A DNA stretch of 64,000 bases from Tretioscincus oriximinensis (lineage: Eukaryota; Chordata; Lepidosauria; Squamata; Gymnophthalmidae), in contig JAJVDF010000017.1 of the NCBI GenBank assembly GCA_022410635.1, positions 2,915,501 through 2,979,500 on the forward strand, written 5' to 3'. The position numbers and the translations under genes were made by a program. Below are positions 1-11,560 of the stretch, piece by piece. Below the pieces are notes generated by a model, which was given only the letters and a program-made list of their open reading frames with translations, did no database searches and had not been told where the DNA came from. Each line of letters starts with the position of its first letter. Within the stretch, counting starts at the first letter, position 1.

Positions 1-1460
1 TTTAAAAATAATACTGAGGCAGATAACAATAGGAAAATAATAAAAAACTTCACAGGAGTCAGAAAACATATGGCTAAGCAACAGTATTTTTTTCATGGTT
101 GGAAGCTTGAGATGACAGCATCTGTTTCAAAGAAGCAAATTGCTTGGAGGAAGCAGGAAAGGCTCCTTATGATATTTAATTTCTTGTTCACAGTTATCTT
201 TAATAATTTGCCCAGGATGTGCCACCCTATCCGAGTATATGAAACCTGTTCCGAAATGATGCAGATTGCTGCTGGTGAGAGATAGATGAATCTGTTTTGG
301 ACCATCAGCCTCACATTAGATCTATTGCTGGAGCCTTGGTAGATCAGGGGACCTATTTGGGTAGCTGGNGTGCCCACTGTAACGTCCCCCCACATACCAA
401 GGCAGATGACTATGTGCCTTCACTATTTTGTCCAGTCTTTGAGGCCAGAGCTTTAACTGACANTAGATTGTAACCTCAAAATCTATAACAAACTAGACTT
501 GATACTTTTTGGCAGCCACATCCTGGATTGTGTTTNATCTTCTGCAGACAAAGTATGCTAGGAAGGGCTGAGGCCTCTTATTCCATTTCAGTATGTGGGA
601 AAGGGATTTTTAGTCTCTTTCATACCACAGGACAATGCCCCTACACTTTGCCTTTCTTCCAAATCATTCAAGAAGCATATGTCATGCATTTTCTCCTCCT
701 CAACCTTCCAGGAGAAGGGAAAAGAGGGGGAAGACTGTGAAGATCTTTATGAAGTTTGAATCATTCAATGATAGAACACATTTTTTATCTCAAAGTACAA
801 TCTGTCAGAAACAAAACATCAAACTTAACCTAGTAGCAATATAGCAAAATATTAAACATTGTACAGTGTACATTACTGTTATTACTAACTTTTCTTGTTG
901 ATGGCCTTCTAAATGTATATAAGGATGTGTACTCCCATACCATATAAAATATTTAGAAGCATCATTGCACCNCCTCCAATTCTCTGTGGCTATTCTTGTA
1001 ATTCTCACTATGTAGATTCTTAAACCTTCTTGAAAGTATACTCTGCTTTGTTAAAAAAAAACTTCAGGTAACTTTGATATAACTAACTACCATAGTTACA
1101 AAATTGCATATCTAAATGTAGTAGACCTGCTTTGCGATTCCTCAGCAAGTTTTAACTCTTCAGGTAGATTTCTGTTCCTTTCATATTGACTGGTTTATTA
1201 ACTTTTCTCACTTTCCCTTCTATTCAAATGGAAGGGAACAAATTGCTTTGAACCCAGATAAAAGCTCCAAAGCCATTTACACTATATTGCCCAAAGTATT
1301 CATTCACCTATCCACACAATTGAATGCATATCACTATTTTTGCACCATTTGGTAATTTCTTGCTTCTTACTGATTAGTTGATTATTATATTGTCAAGTGG
1401 CTTTTTCTTCCAAAGAATGCAATCAACTTTGGAATGGATGAGATGGTGGACTCCTGCAAT
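1..1460. other. unique A+T-rich sequence, nothing recognised
   Basis: I see no open frame longer than about 100 codons, no repeat family I recognise and no tRNA-like or promoter-like block. Four undetermined bases fall at about 369, 463, 536 and 972. The short open frames here show no protein-like composition and are most likely chance. Confidence 0.5.
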
Positions 1461-1624
1461 GATAGATAGATAGATAGATAGATGGATAGATGGATAGATG
1501 GATAGATGGATGGATAGATGGATAGATGGATAGATGGATAGATGGATAGATGGATAGATGGATAGATGAATAGATGAATAGATGAATAGATGGATAGATG
1601 GATAGATGGATAGATGGATAGATG

Positions 1625-1670
<46 letters not shown>

Positions 1671-1713
1671 GAACGACGGACTGAAGGACAGACAGACTGA
1701 TGGATAGATAGGT
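1461..1713. repeat. compound GATA / GGAT / GACA microsatellite
   Basis: The tract begins with perfect GATA units, passes into an alternating GATA-GATG pattern for about 150 bases, then into about nine GACA units and a decayed tail. The apparent 116-residue open frame on the minus strand (Tyr-Pro-Ser-Ile-His-Leu-Ser repeats) is only a translation of the repeat and is not a gene. GATA plus GACA is the composition of the Bkm class of simple repeats known from snake sex chromosomes, but one short locus says nothing about linkage. Confidence 0.95.
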
Positions 1714-2032
1714 AATAGAACCATTAAACAGACTGCAGCAATGCCATTGCTTCTAAAGACAGAGGGAGAGTTTTAAAAAGAGATTATGTTAGATCATGCA
1801 TTAGAGAAATATCCTTAGGTTTGGTACATGTGAATTAAAGAAGGAAGAATGTAATTTGAATTGATGGAGTAGGAAGTTGTGAACTCACTGGATTACTTGC
1901 CAAAGATAAAAAATATATAAAGAAATAGGACTTTCTTCATGGCATCACAGAAAGCGGCTTTCTCACAATTTGTTTGTTTCTTTAACTATTTATTTAAGAT
2001 TTAATCTTCCACCTTTCACTGGAAGATTCTAG

Positions 2033-2420
<388 letters not shown>

Positions 2421-4361
2421 ATTTGTACCTACAGGTGACAGGTGACAACAATAAAAATATAAAATGTATTCCTAAAATATATATTAAATATAGTGTTTTC
2501 CTTTCATGTTGCCATGGACAGTCCAAGGGAGTATTATTTTATTTAAGGTGGTTCTGCCCCAAAATTAAACTTTGGGGAGACATTAATACTAATAATAGGA
2601 GTTAAAATCAGTATTGATCCAGAGTTTGGTTTATTACATTTGCTAATAGGGAGTAATGAAAAACAAATACAATTGAAAGCTCTTGATTTTTCTACTTAGT
2701 CTCTCTAAACTNGTTACAACACTGAGATGGAAAAATAATTTGATATGGAATCTGAAAGCCTCTATAGCAAACTTTGTAAGGTGGGAGAAACAAAGTATCT
2801 GACCTATTTTTCATGAAAGATCAGTTGTAAAGTAAAGAGGAATCTCTTTGTAGTGATTTGTAGTGAAAGCATTCTTGAATCAGGTCCCATTTATGGAAAG
2901 TGATATCTGGTTGCCTCAATTCTGTATCCAAGCTTGAATCAGAGAGGATTATCAAGATATTTAGTCAAACACTAGTAAGTTTAAATTAGTTATTTTGGAA
3001 TTAAATGTATTTTGCCCTAGATGTCTGCATCGTTTTTCTGTCAGTTGGTGGTGTTGAGAAAGGATTATGCCTGTTAAATTAAGTCTGTTACTTGTAGCCT
3101 TAACTTTTTACATTAGTTTTAATAAAAACAACTTATTAAAATAAATAATAATAATCCTTTCTATTTTGCAGGAAAGAAGCTCTTTTGCCTCGTGTTGGCA
3201 CTCAGAATGATATTTTAATAACAAACTCAAACCAAGCAATTGCAAAAAGGAAAACAGAAATCCATTGGGGGCATATAGTTGGGGCAGAGAGATTGTTTTT
3301 AGAAGTAAAAGATCAGACATTTGGCCAAGTCAAAGATCAGGTGTCAAAAAAAGAACATGTACATTCTCATATGAAAACATAANTGAACAGTGCTTTAATA
3401 ATAGCAGCCAAAAAATCAAACAATTGAAGGGAAATGACAAGTAAACAGAAAGCAATTCAACATGTTTACTAAAATAGTTGTGTATCTTCATTATCCAAAA
3501 ATGGTCTAGATGACCATCTTTAATGGCTCCAACTGGAAACATTACTTTGAAATGCCAAACCCTTACTTTGAGCTGCAGGGAACGAGATGACGTTAAGGGG
3601 GGGGGGGTCAAGGATAGGTTTAATTCCTCATTCTTTTCCTTTGTGATTCCAATTTTCAGATGGTTACAGCTGACCCCTTAGCCCATGCTCTAATATTATC
3701 CAGGAGTCGTTTCTTGCTAGCACCTCCAGATTCAAAACAGAAAGACAATGACTGTAACTAGTTCCCAACCATTTACAAATTTAAAATTGTTTGCAGCATA
3801 GCTAGAAATCTCTGCAAATTGAGTAAGAACAATTCTCACAATACTGCACTTATTGATATTAGTTCATAAAAGTAAAAGGAATTTTAGTCTCAGATAATCC
3901 ATGTACTTGCTTAGTAATATAAATACAAAGATAGAGCTATGGCCATTTAATAATGTGGATGGAATACACATGCCAAGCTCCTTCCTGAAAATGATAGAAA
4001 TCAGTCCTAATTCCATATGAGATATTTCAAATTGAAAGAACTATAGTAGCAATCCTGGCTAGCTAAGGATTCTAAGGATTTTGGCAAAGTCTTAACAACA
4101 AATCGCTACAATGCTTGCATTTTGACATATAAATGCTTGTCCCAAATTGGAAATACATTACGACCGTAGGGGCCAGATCCCCATTTATTAGTGCGATGCT
4201 TCTATTGTGGATACATGGGGATGGACATGGCCCAGTGCAGAGCCATCTTTCCTGATAGTCAGTCATGGCACGTTTATTCAGGGCATGAAATATTACCCTG
4301 CAAAAATACTGCCTCCAATTATGATTATGGCCAGAAATGGTATATAATCATAATGTACCAC
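2421..4361. other. unique sequence, nothing recognised
   Basis: Ordinary A+T-rich sequence with undetermined bases near 2712 and 3383 and an 11-base G run at 3597-3607. No coding exon, RNA gene or repeat family could be recognised. Confidence 0.4.
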
Positions 4362-4403
4362 GCATCTTATGGTAATCATAATGGTATGATTATCATAAGA
4401 TGC
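4362..4403. repeat. 42-bp near-perfect palindrome
   Basis: The left arm at 4362-4380 and right arm at 4385-4403 (19 bases each) pair with a single mismatch around a 4-base loop, atgg. The arms do not extend beyond this length. The flanking 30 bases are also rich in 'ataatcata'-type words. It could be a relic of a fold-back transposon or a cruciform-prone site; no function is implied. Confidence 0.85.
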
Positions 4404-5280
4404 ATGCTGTCAAGGGAATGAAGATGAATCTGTCATTTTTTCTACCCTATCTTTGAAAATGTTTATGGTATGCAACAAACTGTAGTTTAATGCCTTATCG
4501 CTTCTTTCTTTGAGAAGTTTTCACCTTGCTGAACAGTGACAACTCCTTGGAGTCTGCATTACAGCCCTCCTCACTTGAATTCTCAAGGGGAGGGGGTAAA
4601 TTCTCAAGTGGGAGTAAAGATTTGTTTTCTGTTGTATGTGTGAGTTACATGTCTAATAAAGTTCCTGAAGTATTTCAGTTTGTGGATTCCCCTAGANGGA
4701 ATCTCACTTACCTTCTCACCGGACTTCAGAGGTCCTGTGTACTGCGCACCACACAGACACAAGGATGATAGAGGGTGTCTGGAGAACTCAGTGTGGGATC
4801 GGACAAAACTAGTGATCATAAATTGTGGAGCATCAGAACTGCTCACTGGCAAGACACTATCCATTGCGACAGAGCTGCCTTGATGTCTCTACCATTGAGA
4901 TAAGAATCTGCTGTGCAGATGCAGCCTAAGTGTAATGAATCTACATAATATATGAGTTTCACTATTTGGATTGAATTACTGAAATACATTAACTTTTCCA
5001 TCATATTCCAATTTATTTAGATGCACCTGTAATAGTTGCTTCTAATGAAAAAAAATGACAGAGGAATTAGGGATCTCTCAAATAGGAAAAAGCATTTCAA
5101 TATTGGACCTTTGCANACTTACATATCAAAAGATCATATTAAAGTTTAAACTTAGCATGTCTATTTTCTTACGATCTCGATCAACTTTTCAGCATCATAG
5201 GGATGCCATGCAGCAAACTTGCATTTTCACTAAGATTACTGGCCTCAACNAACATCACAAAAAAAATTACTATATGACAG
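4404..5280. other. unique sequence, nothing recognised
   Basis: No gene or clear repeat. The word 'gatgcagcct' near 4918 matches the terminal motif of some DNA transposons in this window, but I could not find a matching opposite end with a target duplication. Confidence 0.35.
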
Positions 5281-5568
5281 GTGTGGATGGCTCAGTCGCT
5301 TAGGAAACTGTCTCTCATCTGGGAGATGGGGCTTCAAAGCCCCATGTCAGAAGTAGGGAGTGGTGAGCACCTTCCACTAGCCTGTAGCTCTAGCCAACTC
5401 AGCTAGTCAAAAGAAAGAAGTGCAAGAAATTGCAACTCACTGCAAGTAGATACATGGGAACCACCACAGCCTGGTGGAGAAGCTAGAATGTGAGCCTTCG
5501 GGCAAAATACCCTTGTAAGCCACTTTGAGACCCTTTGTAAGGTGAGAAAAGTGGGGTGTAAGAACCTA
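5281..5568 (+). mobile_element. tRNA-derived SINE, near full length
   Basis: The head has a clear tRNA-like A box, 'tggctcagtcgcttagg', and a degenerate B box, 'ggcttcaaagcccc', about 35 bases downstream. That is the internal pol III promoter layout of tRNA-derived SINEs. The body contains 'gtagctctagccaactcagc' and the 3' end 'gtaagccactttgagaccc' then 'aagtggggtgtaagaacc'. The same tail is seen at 27684-27955, 2156-2420 (minus) and 52551-52650 (minus). The copy runs directly into a trinucleotide tail at 5570. Confidence 0.82.
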
Positions 5569-5766
5569 GTAGTACTACTTCTACTTCTTCTACTGCTACT
5601 TCTTCTACTACTTCTGCTTCTTCTACTACTACTTCTTATACTACTATTACTTCTACTACTATTTCTTCTACTTCTTCTTCTTCTTCTGCTTCTGCTTCTT
5701 CTACTTATTCTGCTTCTTCTACTTCTTCTTCTATTACTAGTTCTTCTACTACTACTACTACTTCTT
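5569..5766. repeat. CTT/CTA/CTG imperfect trinucleotide tract, SINE tail
   Basis: About 65 units of CTN with N mostly T or A. It follows the SINE 3' end immediately. In one frame it reads as a 76-residue poly-leucine open frame, which is an artefact of the repeat. Confidence 0.9.
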
Positions 5767-6054
5767 GCCTAGAAGCAGGAAAAAAAGAAAATGTTATAAT
5801 TTTCTGACTTTATGTCACCCAAAACTTGCCTTCAAAGATATGCATGAATTCAAAAATAGCCCATGTACCATTGACTCAAGTGAATATTGTTTGAATCAGG
5901 GCCAGAAAACAATTCATGAAATGGACAGGCACCATGTCCATCTTGGTCCTGCAACTTCCACCCCATCCCTATGTAACATCTGATGTCACCACCTATAACA
6001 ATCCCTACATCCTTATCAGTCTATCCTTGGTGTTTTTTTTCCCTGCAGAGAATT

Positions 6055-6600
6055 ATGGATAACACAGGGAAGGAATAAGATGTGTGGGTAGTGAGGGAGA
6101 CAAAGGTGAAGGAGGAACAACCTTCATAGTAATGCGCTCTAGGTGGGGCTGCCTTGAAGACGGTTTGGCAGCTGCAGCTGATGCAGGAATCAGCAGTGAA
6201 GATACTGCACTGGTTGCCCATTTGCTACTGCGCCCAATTCAAGGTACTAACATTGACTCACAAGGCCCTGAAGAGCTTGGACACCAAATATGTGAAGGAA
6301 CACCTCCTGCCATATGTATATGCCTGTACCCTAAGATCTTCTGATGAGGCTTTCCTGACAGTCCCACCTCCTGCACTCGTCAAAGGGATATAGACACATG
6401 GGAGGGCCTTCTCTATGACAGCTCCCAAGTTGTGGAATTGTGGTGCATCAGGCATCTATGCTGAGCCAAAAATTCCCCTCTTTGAATAGACACTGTTCTA
6501 TTTTTAATTGTTTTTTAAAATCTGCTTTATGGTTTTATTTATTGTGATCCACCCTGAGACCTTCGAGTATAGGGAAGAATAGAAATGTAAATAAATAAAC
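6055..6600 (+). mobile_element. L2-type LINE 3' fragment with C-terminal ORF remnant
   Basis: In the frame covering about 6194-6390 one reads LHWLPICYCAQFKVLTLT, then KALKSLD and LRSSDEAFLTVPPPA. This is the conserved C-terminal region after the reverse transcriptase of vertebrate L2 elements. It continues into 'caagttgtggaattgtggtg' (the Pro-Lys-Leu-Trp-Asn region) with frame breaks. The untranslated end 'gatccaccctgagaccttcg' and the aaataaataaac tail close the copy near 6600. It is 5'-truncated and inactive. Confidence 0.8.
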
Positions 6601-7382
6601 GAATAAAGACAAATCAATCCTGAGTTTGTGTTTCCTAATGTATTTCTCCTTATACTTCAGCAATTATTGGGGTAAAAATCAAAGGAAGATGAGGAATTCT
6701 GAAGCCATCTTCATTGACGGAGCATCTCTGTCTCCTTTGCCTCCTTGATACCAGTAGCTGGTGGACTAACAAAGTGGCTAGTGGTGTGGGCAGTACAAAA
6801 ATGATACCTGCTGAGTTATACATGCACTAGCTATGCATTGTCTGCTCTGATCTCTCCTCTGAAGAATTTGGGTATTAAAGCACAGTTAGATGGAGACGGC
6901 CTACAACTCAGCAGCAATCATGCCATAGTGGCTTAATTAATTCCTGATCTAACACTACCCTCTATAGAGGGAGAACACTTGGGACACTTTTTCCTGTTAT
7001 AGTGCAAACGAGGGCTTGTATTTACCTAACTGTGGTTATGTAACAGGGAACCACCTTCACGTGTGCATGTGTGGAGCCCAAAAATGGAGGCTAAGCACAC
7101 ACAAATATGTTGTACTAGATGGAGTTGAACACCTTCTCTTGCCCTGCAGTCACCATGCATCCAGTTGTCCTGCAGCAAGTGACAGTTATAAAATTTGTAA
7201 TATCCCTTGTTAGTGCAATTTTTGTCCGCATCTGGATGGGCCCTATGAGCTTGGCCAGACTACAGGAGAAAGAGGGCCTGATGTGTTATGGTCCATTGGA
7301 TGAGGAAAAATCAAACACGATTGAATAGGGTCATCATTAATGGACTAAATGTAGCGATTAATGAAAAGCAACAGAAAGTGGA
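6601..7382. other. unique sequence, nothing recognised
   Basis: No coding or repeat signal that I can support. Short open frames around 7016-7328 overlap in several frames and look random. Confidence 0.35.
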
Positions 7383-7798
7383 TCACTGATACCCATTCAG
7401 GATATTTAGCGAGTTGGCAGCAACATCATTTAGAATTTACGCCATTTTCTCAGGGAAGATATCTCTTGCTAAAAAGACCTTTGTCCTGGTTTTCTGTTTG
7501 CTCATTTTTTTCTGATTCAACCCCAGTTTTTTTCATAATCCAAAAGAAAGCTTCAGTGCTAAATCTTGCTAGACTTGGAGGTTTACTGCAAAAAGCTTAT
7601 TGGCTCTTTGCTCACAGAGAATGCTAGAAAGGCAAGTGAAGCAATGACTTCTGGGGCTTCTGATGTCATATGATTACCAGGAAATGTACCAGGAGGGAAC
7701 TGTGAGGAAGATTGGTGGTGAATGAAGATGTGCTTGCAAATGTGTTTTCTTGGTTTTAAAAGAAATAGTGATTTTAAATTCATATTCAGGAAGCAGCC
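7383..7798 (+). mobile_element. non-autonomous DNA transposon (MITE), 400-bp family, copy 1
   Basis: This copy shares its full length with 18031-18426 and, inverted, with 33613-34009. Shared words include 'attcaggatatttagcgag', 'cataatccaaaa.aaagctt', 'ttattggctctttg', 'gagaatgct.g' and the end 'ggaagcagcc'. The right end keeps the terminal motif GGCTGCTTCC (inverted); the left end is degenerate. No coding capacity. The 3-bp duplication seen in two sister copies suggests a PIF/Harbinger-like transposase acting in trans. Confidence 0.72.
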
Positions 7799-8959
7799 TA
7801 ACTGGAATCTTTAACAATGTTATCATTGTAATGTATAGATGTGCCAAACTCCTACTGGCTTAACCCTATTCATATCAAAGTGGGTGGCTTGACCTGAATC
7901 AAACCAAACCAGGAAATAATTATTCATATGGGTCAAAGCACCCATTTTGATTCAAATTGCTTAAAACCATACTCCAATTGTGCATAAAAGGACTTTTCAT
8001 AGTTTCTGATGCACATCTATACTATAATGCAATCCAGATGTTTCAAACTAATATCCACAAATATAAATCTAAAGCAGCAGTTTGTGGAACAACAGAGTAA
8101 TGCTGTAAATATTATTTTACTTTTATCTATTTTTACTTCCCTAGTTTCTTATAAAGATACAAACTGGATCTTTTAAAACTTCATACTGTAAATGATACAA
8201 AAGCTCAGTTCTCACCATCAACAATCATTTTCCTAATTGCTTATAAGCAGAACAATTATAAAAGTCTGCTTAATAATCAGTATAACGCAACACTGGTTCT
8301 GCTATTTAAAATCATTTCTGCCCTATGACTCTTCCTTATACTTTCCCCAGTACATAGCATCAGAATTATCCCACAGATGTGGATTTCATATGTACAGCCT
8401 AAAATTTATTATGAAATATACTTTTAAGTAATTGATGAAGAAAGAAGAGCGAATTTCCAGCTACTTTTAAGCAAAGGAGGAATCTGTTGAACTTCTTTAT
8501 TTCTGACTTCCTTGGTTACAGTGCCTGGGGAATAAGGGACACAAAATTCAATTCTGTTCAATTAGGACTGAATTCATGAAAATCTNACAAGATATTTTGT
8601 TAACTTTCCAATGGAATACTAGAAATTTCCATAGATATATACTTTATACTTAGGTACCAAGTAGGTATATGTGCATATGTGTTGCATTTCATGGATTTAT
8701 ATATATATAACCTTAGGAATAGAAGTCCATCGTAAGAGAAAATAAAAGAGAGCCTCATCCTGCTAAATCTATTCCAACATCCAATTTCACACAGTGACAA
8801 ACTAATTGTTTCCAGACATTATCAAGCAAAAGACAAAGNCAGCTTCTCCCCCCCTCCCCAGTATGTATTTTAAAATATGTTTGCCATCCACTCCCACCTA
8901 CCTTAAAGCTTCCATTCTGTTCTGACACATTGCCTAGCAATCTGTCACATGACAGTCCT
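7799..8959. other. unique A+T-rich sequence, nothing recognised
   Basis: No gene signal. The left, diverged end of the MITE copy that follows may begin inside the last 80 bases, but I could not align it convincingly. Confidence 0.35.
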
Positions 8960-9292
8960 CATAAGCCATTGCTGCACTTGCCTTACTACAATCCCCAGCA
9001 TTCTCTACAAACCTGCCTACAATTTGCAAGTATTCTCTGCAAGCCAATGAACTGTTATATGTCTCCCCGAAGTCTCATGATATTTGTCAAGTTCAGGTTG
9101 CTGAATGTCCCCATAAAGATTTCCTTTGGATTTTGCAAAATGTCTACTGTTGAATTCCACAAACTGTGTTGGCTAGAAATTCTGTGACAATGGGCCTTTT
9201 TAGCAAGTGGATCACTGAACAGGTGTGACCTCGTGGGATGGATTGAAGGTGATGTTGCTACCACCTCAGTAGAAATCATGCAACTACTTCAT
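8960..9292 (-). mobile_element. non-autonomous DNA transposon (MITE), 400-bp family, copy 2, diverged
   Basis: On the plus strand 'cattgctgcacttgccttac' then 'tacaatccccagcattctct' is the reverse complement of the matching block in the 18-kb copy. The other end reads, on the minus strand, 'ggtggtagcaacatcacc', matching the left side of the family. The outer left boundary is not clear. More diverged than the other three copies. Confidence 0.6.
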
Positions 9293-9475
9293 GTATTGCA
9301 GATTCCCAGCACCTGACTTTCGGGTGCAACCAGCCTTTCTCTCCAAACTNGGGGCAGCACCTAGGCATCCATTCTAGTCATCACTGATACANGTGGCCTT
9401 TCTTAAACTTCCCAGGCTGGTTGGTACCATCTCTTCTGTTGATAAATTATATAGATTGATGATCTTCCAGTTAAA

Positions 9476-9735
9476 AACAAAACAAACACTCTGATTTTTC
9501 TCTATTCACCTTATCCATCCCATACATGATTTTATACAGATCATCTATTAAACACCTACTTTCAAGGCTGAAGAGCCCTAGTCATTGCAGCCTGTTTTCA
9601 TACCGGAGGGGCTTCAGCCTTTTGATAATTCTTGTTGCCTTTTTCTGCACCTTCTCTAATTCCACAGTATGTTTTTCAGATGTGATTACCAGAATTATAT
9701 GCAGTATTCCAAATGTGGCCTAAGTAAGTGAAGTG
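9476..9735 (-). mobile_element. CR1 LINE fragment, minus strand
   Basis: Contains the reverse complement of the CR1 C-terminal coding block. On the plus strand it reads 'tctattcaccttatccatcc', 'catgattttatacagatcat', 'tgcaccttctctaattccac' and 'cagtattccaaatgtggcc'. In CR1 orientation these encode the E-K-A-Q-K-R-A and L-E-Y-C-x-Q region. Same region as the better preserved copies at 53201-53866 and 58675-59395. Decayed, 5'-truncated and 3'-truncated. Confidence 0.8.
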
Positions 9736-9989
9736 TTGCACTAACTGCTCTTATGGTTGACTTAAAGCCCCCTGTGCTTTTCATGAGCAATGGGCTACAT
9801 CTAGCATACCAGGTATGCTTCATTGTCTCAGGATCATAACTCTTAGATTTGCCCTATAAAAAGTATATACTGTCTACCCAATAACTCATTCCTCATTTTC
9901 ATAAAAAAATTTGTGTGCCATTTCAAGATCAAAGATATAAATTGATGGTGTTTTCCTCACTCCTCACTTAGTCACTTTTAAGCCATAAG

Positions 9990-10260
9990 CAAAATTCCAT
10001 TCATATTAAATATCACCAAAAAGACCTGCACTCCAAGCATTGAAAGTGACATGCCCAGATACCAGTTTATGATTTGATTAACCAGCTTAATCCCATTAGA
10101 AACTGATATTTCAAGCAGCAGGGAAACTGCTGACAAAGTGCCAACAGGAACATTAAAATTCCATTCATGGCTGAAATGTAATATACCAATTAGCTGCAGT
10201 ATCATATAAGCATTGTTAAGTGTTAATTTGCATTTACATATTGACTTGAGATACTGAAAA
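9990..10260. other. candidate conserved noncoding block
   Basis: A repeat-free A+T-rich stretch without simple-sequence content. It contains homeodomain-like TTAAT and ATTA words ('gatttgattaaccagcttaatc') and an octamer-like 'aatttgcattta' near 10227-10238. The texture resembles vertebrate developmental enhancers. This is inference from base pattern only; I cannot test conservation. Confidence 0.25.
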
Positions 10261-10756
10261 AGGAGGAAATGTCTGGAAATTCTCCCCCCACCCCACCCCC
10301 GCTAAAAATACCACCTTTAACACTTTTGTTGTGTGTAAAAATGTATCAGGGGATTAGGAAGATTATGGCCATTGAAGGGAGTAACGGGTGTTATCTAGCC
10401 AAAGANGGTGCAACCATCTTTTGGGTATCCAGATGCTCTTTTTCATGATTATCACTTAGGTTCCCTCTACACGTATTGAAAAAAAAATCTCACAAGAAGC
10501 CTACAAAGTGACAGCATATAAAAACTAGTATTCCCACTTCGCTCCTACATTAAAGTCTTTGGGGAGTAATTTTTCTGTCCTTTATTGTAGATTAGGGATA
10601 GAGTGTGAATGCTGTCATCTTTAAGCTCCTTTTGTGCTGCTTTTTATTACTGCAGTATTTAATTGCATTTGAACGCAACTTTAGATTGTCAAAATCATTA
10701 TAATTGTTCAGGAAGTTTTCAAAGAACCAGACATGTTNTTTTGGGGGCAGAACAAN

Positions 10757-10852
10757 CTAGCAAGAGTGTCTCATAGCACCTTAGAGTCTAGCAAGAAAAT
10801 GAGACAAATGAGATTTGTTAGTCTCTAGGGTGCTACGAAACTCCCTTGCTAC
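10757..10852. repeat. inverted pair of a 'gtagcaccttagagactaac' repeat
   Basis: The left arm (10757-10803) reads 'ctagcaagagtgtctcatag' and continues 'caccttagagtctagcaag'. The right arm (10811-10852) is its reverse complement with about ten changes. The same core, 'tcctgtagcaccttagtg', recurs once at about 17715. The core matches a common reptile interspersed repeat whose class I cannot place. Two head-to-head copies only 7 bases apart make a strong hairpin. Confidence 0.6.
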
Positions 10853-11099
10853 ACATCTAGGAAACTGCAATTGATACAGCATTGGCAGCTAGTTAACATA
10901 TGGATCACTTCATCTGATTGGTGTGTATAAAATCATCCATAGGGGTTCTTTATCACACAACACTAGGACCAGGGAGCATTTCTTGAAACTGACAGACAGA
11001 AGGATTAGGACAGACAAGGGAAAGTTTAGCCATATTGCCATCCTNCAACATCAAGGTAGCAACATCAAGGGTTAGTGAATGGGAGTAAGAGAAGGAGAA

Positions 11100-11225
11100 G
11101 CTAGAAAGAAAGAAAGACAGAAAGAAAGAAAGAGGAGAGAAGGAATAGAAGGAATGACTGAAAGATAAAAACAAGAAGGAAGAAAGATAAATAAGAAGAA
11201 GGGGGGAAGAATGGAAGGAAGGAAT
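11100..11225. repeat. purine-rich GAAA/GGAA tract, left part
   Basis: An almost pure A/G strand of imperfect GAAA, GGAA and AAGG units. It is interrupted at 11226-11347 by a small hAT-like element and resumes from 11348 to about 11560. Confidence 0.85.
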
Positions 11226-11347
11226 CAGAGAGGTAACTAGACTCTTGGGGACTCCGGGGGCCTTCTACCCCTGGGGGTAATTATTTGGGGGGGGGGAGTA
11301 GCCTTGAGGGCACTGTCCCATCTTGCACTATTGTAGCTACGCCCCTG
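11226..11347. mobile_element. short hAT-like MITE inserted in purine tract
   Basis: The left end CAGAGAGGTAACTA and the inverted right end CAGGGGCGTAGCTA match at 10 of 14 positions, and both start with CAG as hAT ends do. The segment is G+C-rich with a 10-base G run, sharply unlike the purine tract on either side. An 8-bp duplication cannot be read because both flanks are low-complexity purines. Only 122 bases, no coding capacity. Confidence 0.6.
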
Positions 11348-11560
11348 AAAAAAGGGAAGAAGGAATGTAGGAGGGAAAGAAGAAACAAATGGAAAGACAG
11401 AAGGAATGAAATAAGTAGGATTAGTGTTGTGTAGGTGGGTGAGTTGGAGTGAAACAGCTTGCAGAATGTGATACATGTGCTTGAAAGGGAGAGAAGAAGA
11501 AAGGGAGAAATGAGAAGAGGAAGAGAATGAGAGGAAGGAGGAAGGAGGAAGGAGTTAGGA
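11348..11560. repeat. purine-rich GAAA/GGAA tract, right part
   Basis: Continuation of the A/G-rich strand with GAGGAAGGAGG-like units in the last 60 bases and a more mixed section around 11410-11480. Confidence 0.75.

Noticed and set aside
5281..5345. Possible tRNA gene
   Set aside because: A and B boxes are present but the body does not fold into a tRNA and continues into a SINE.
5542..5772. 76-residue poly-leucine open frame
   Set aside because: It is the translation of the CTT/CTA trinucleotide tail of a SINE.
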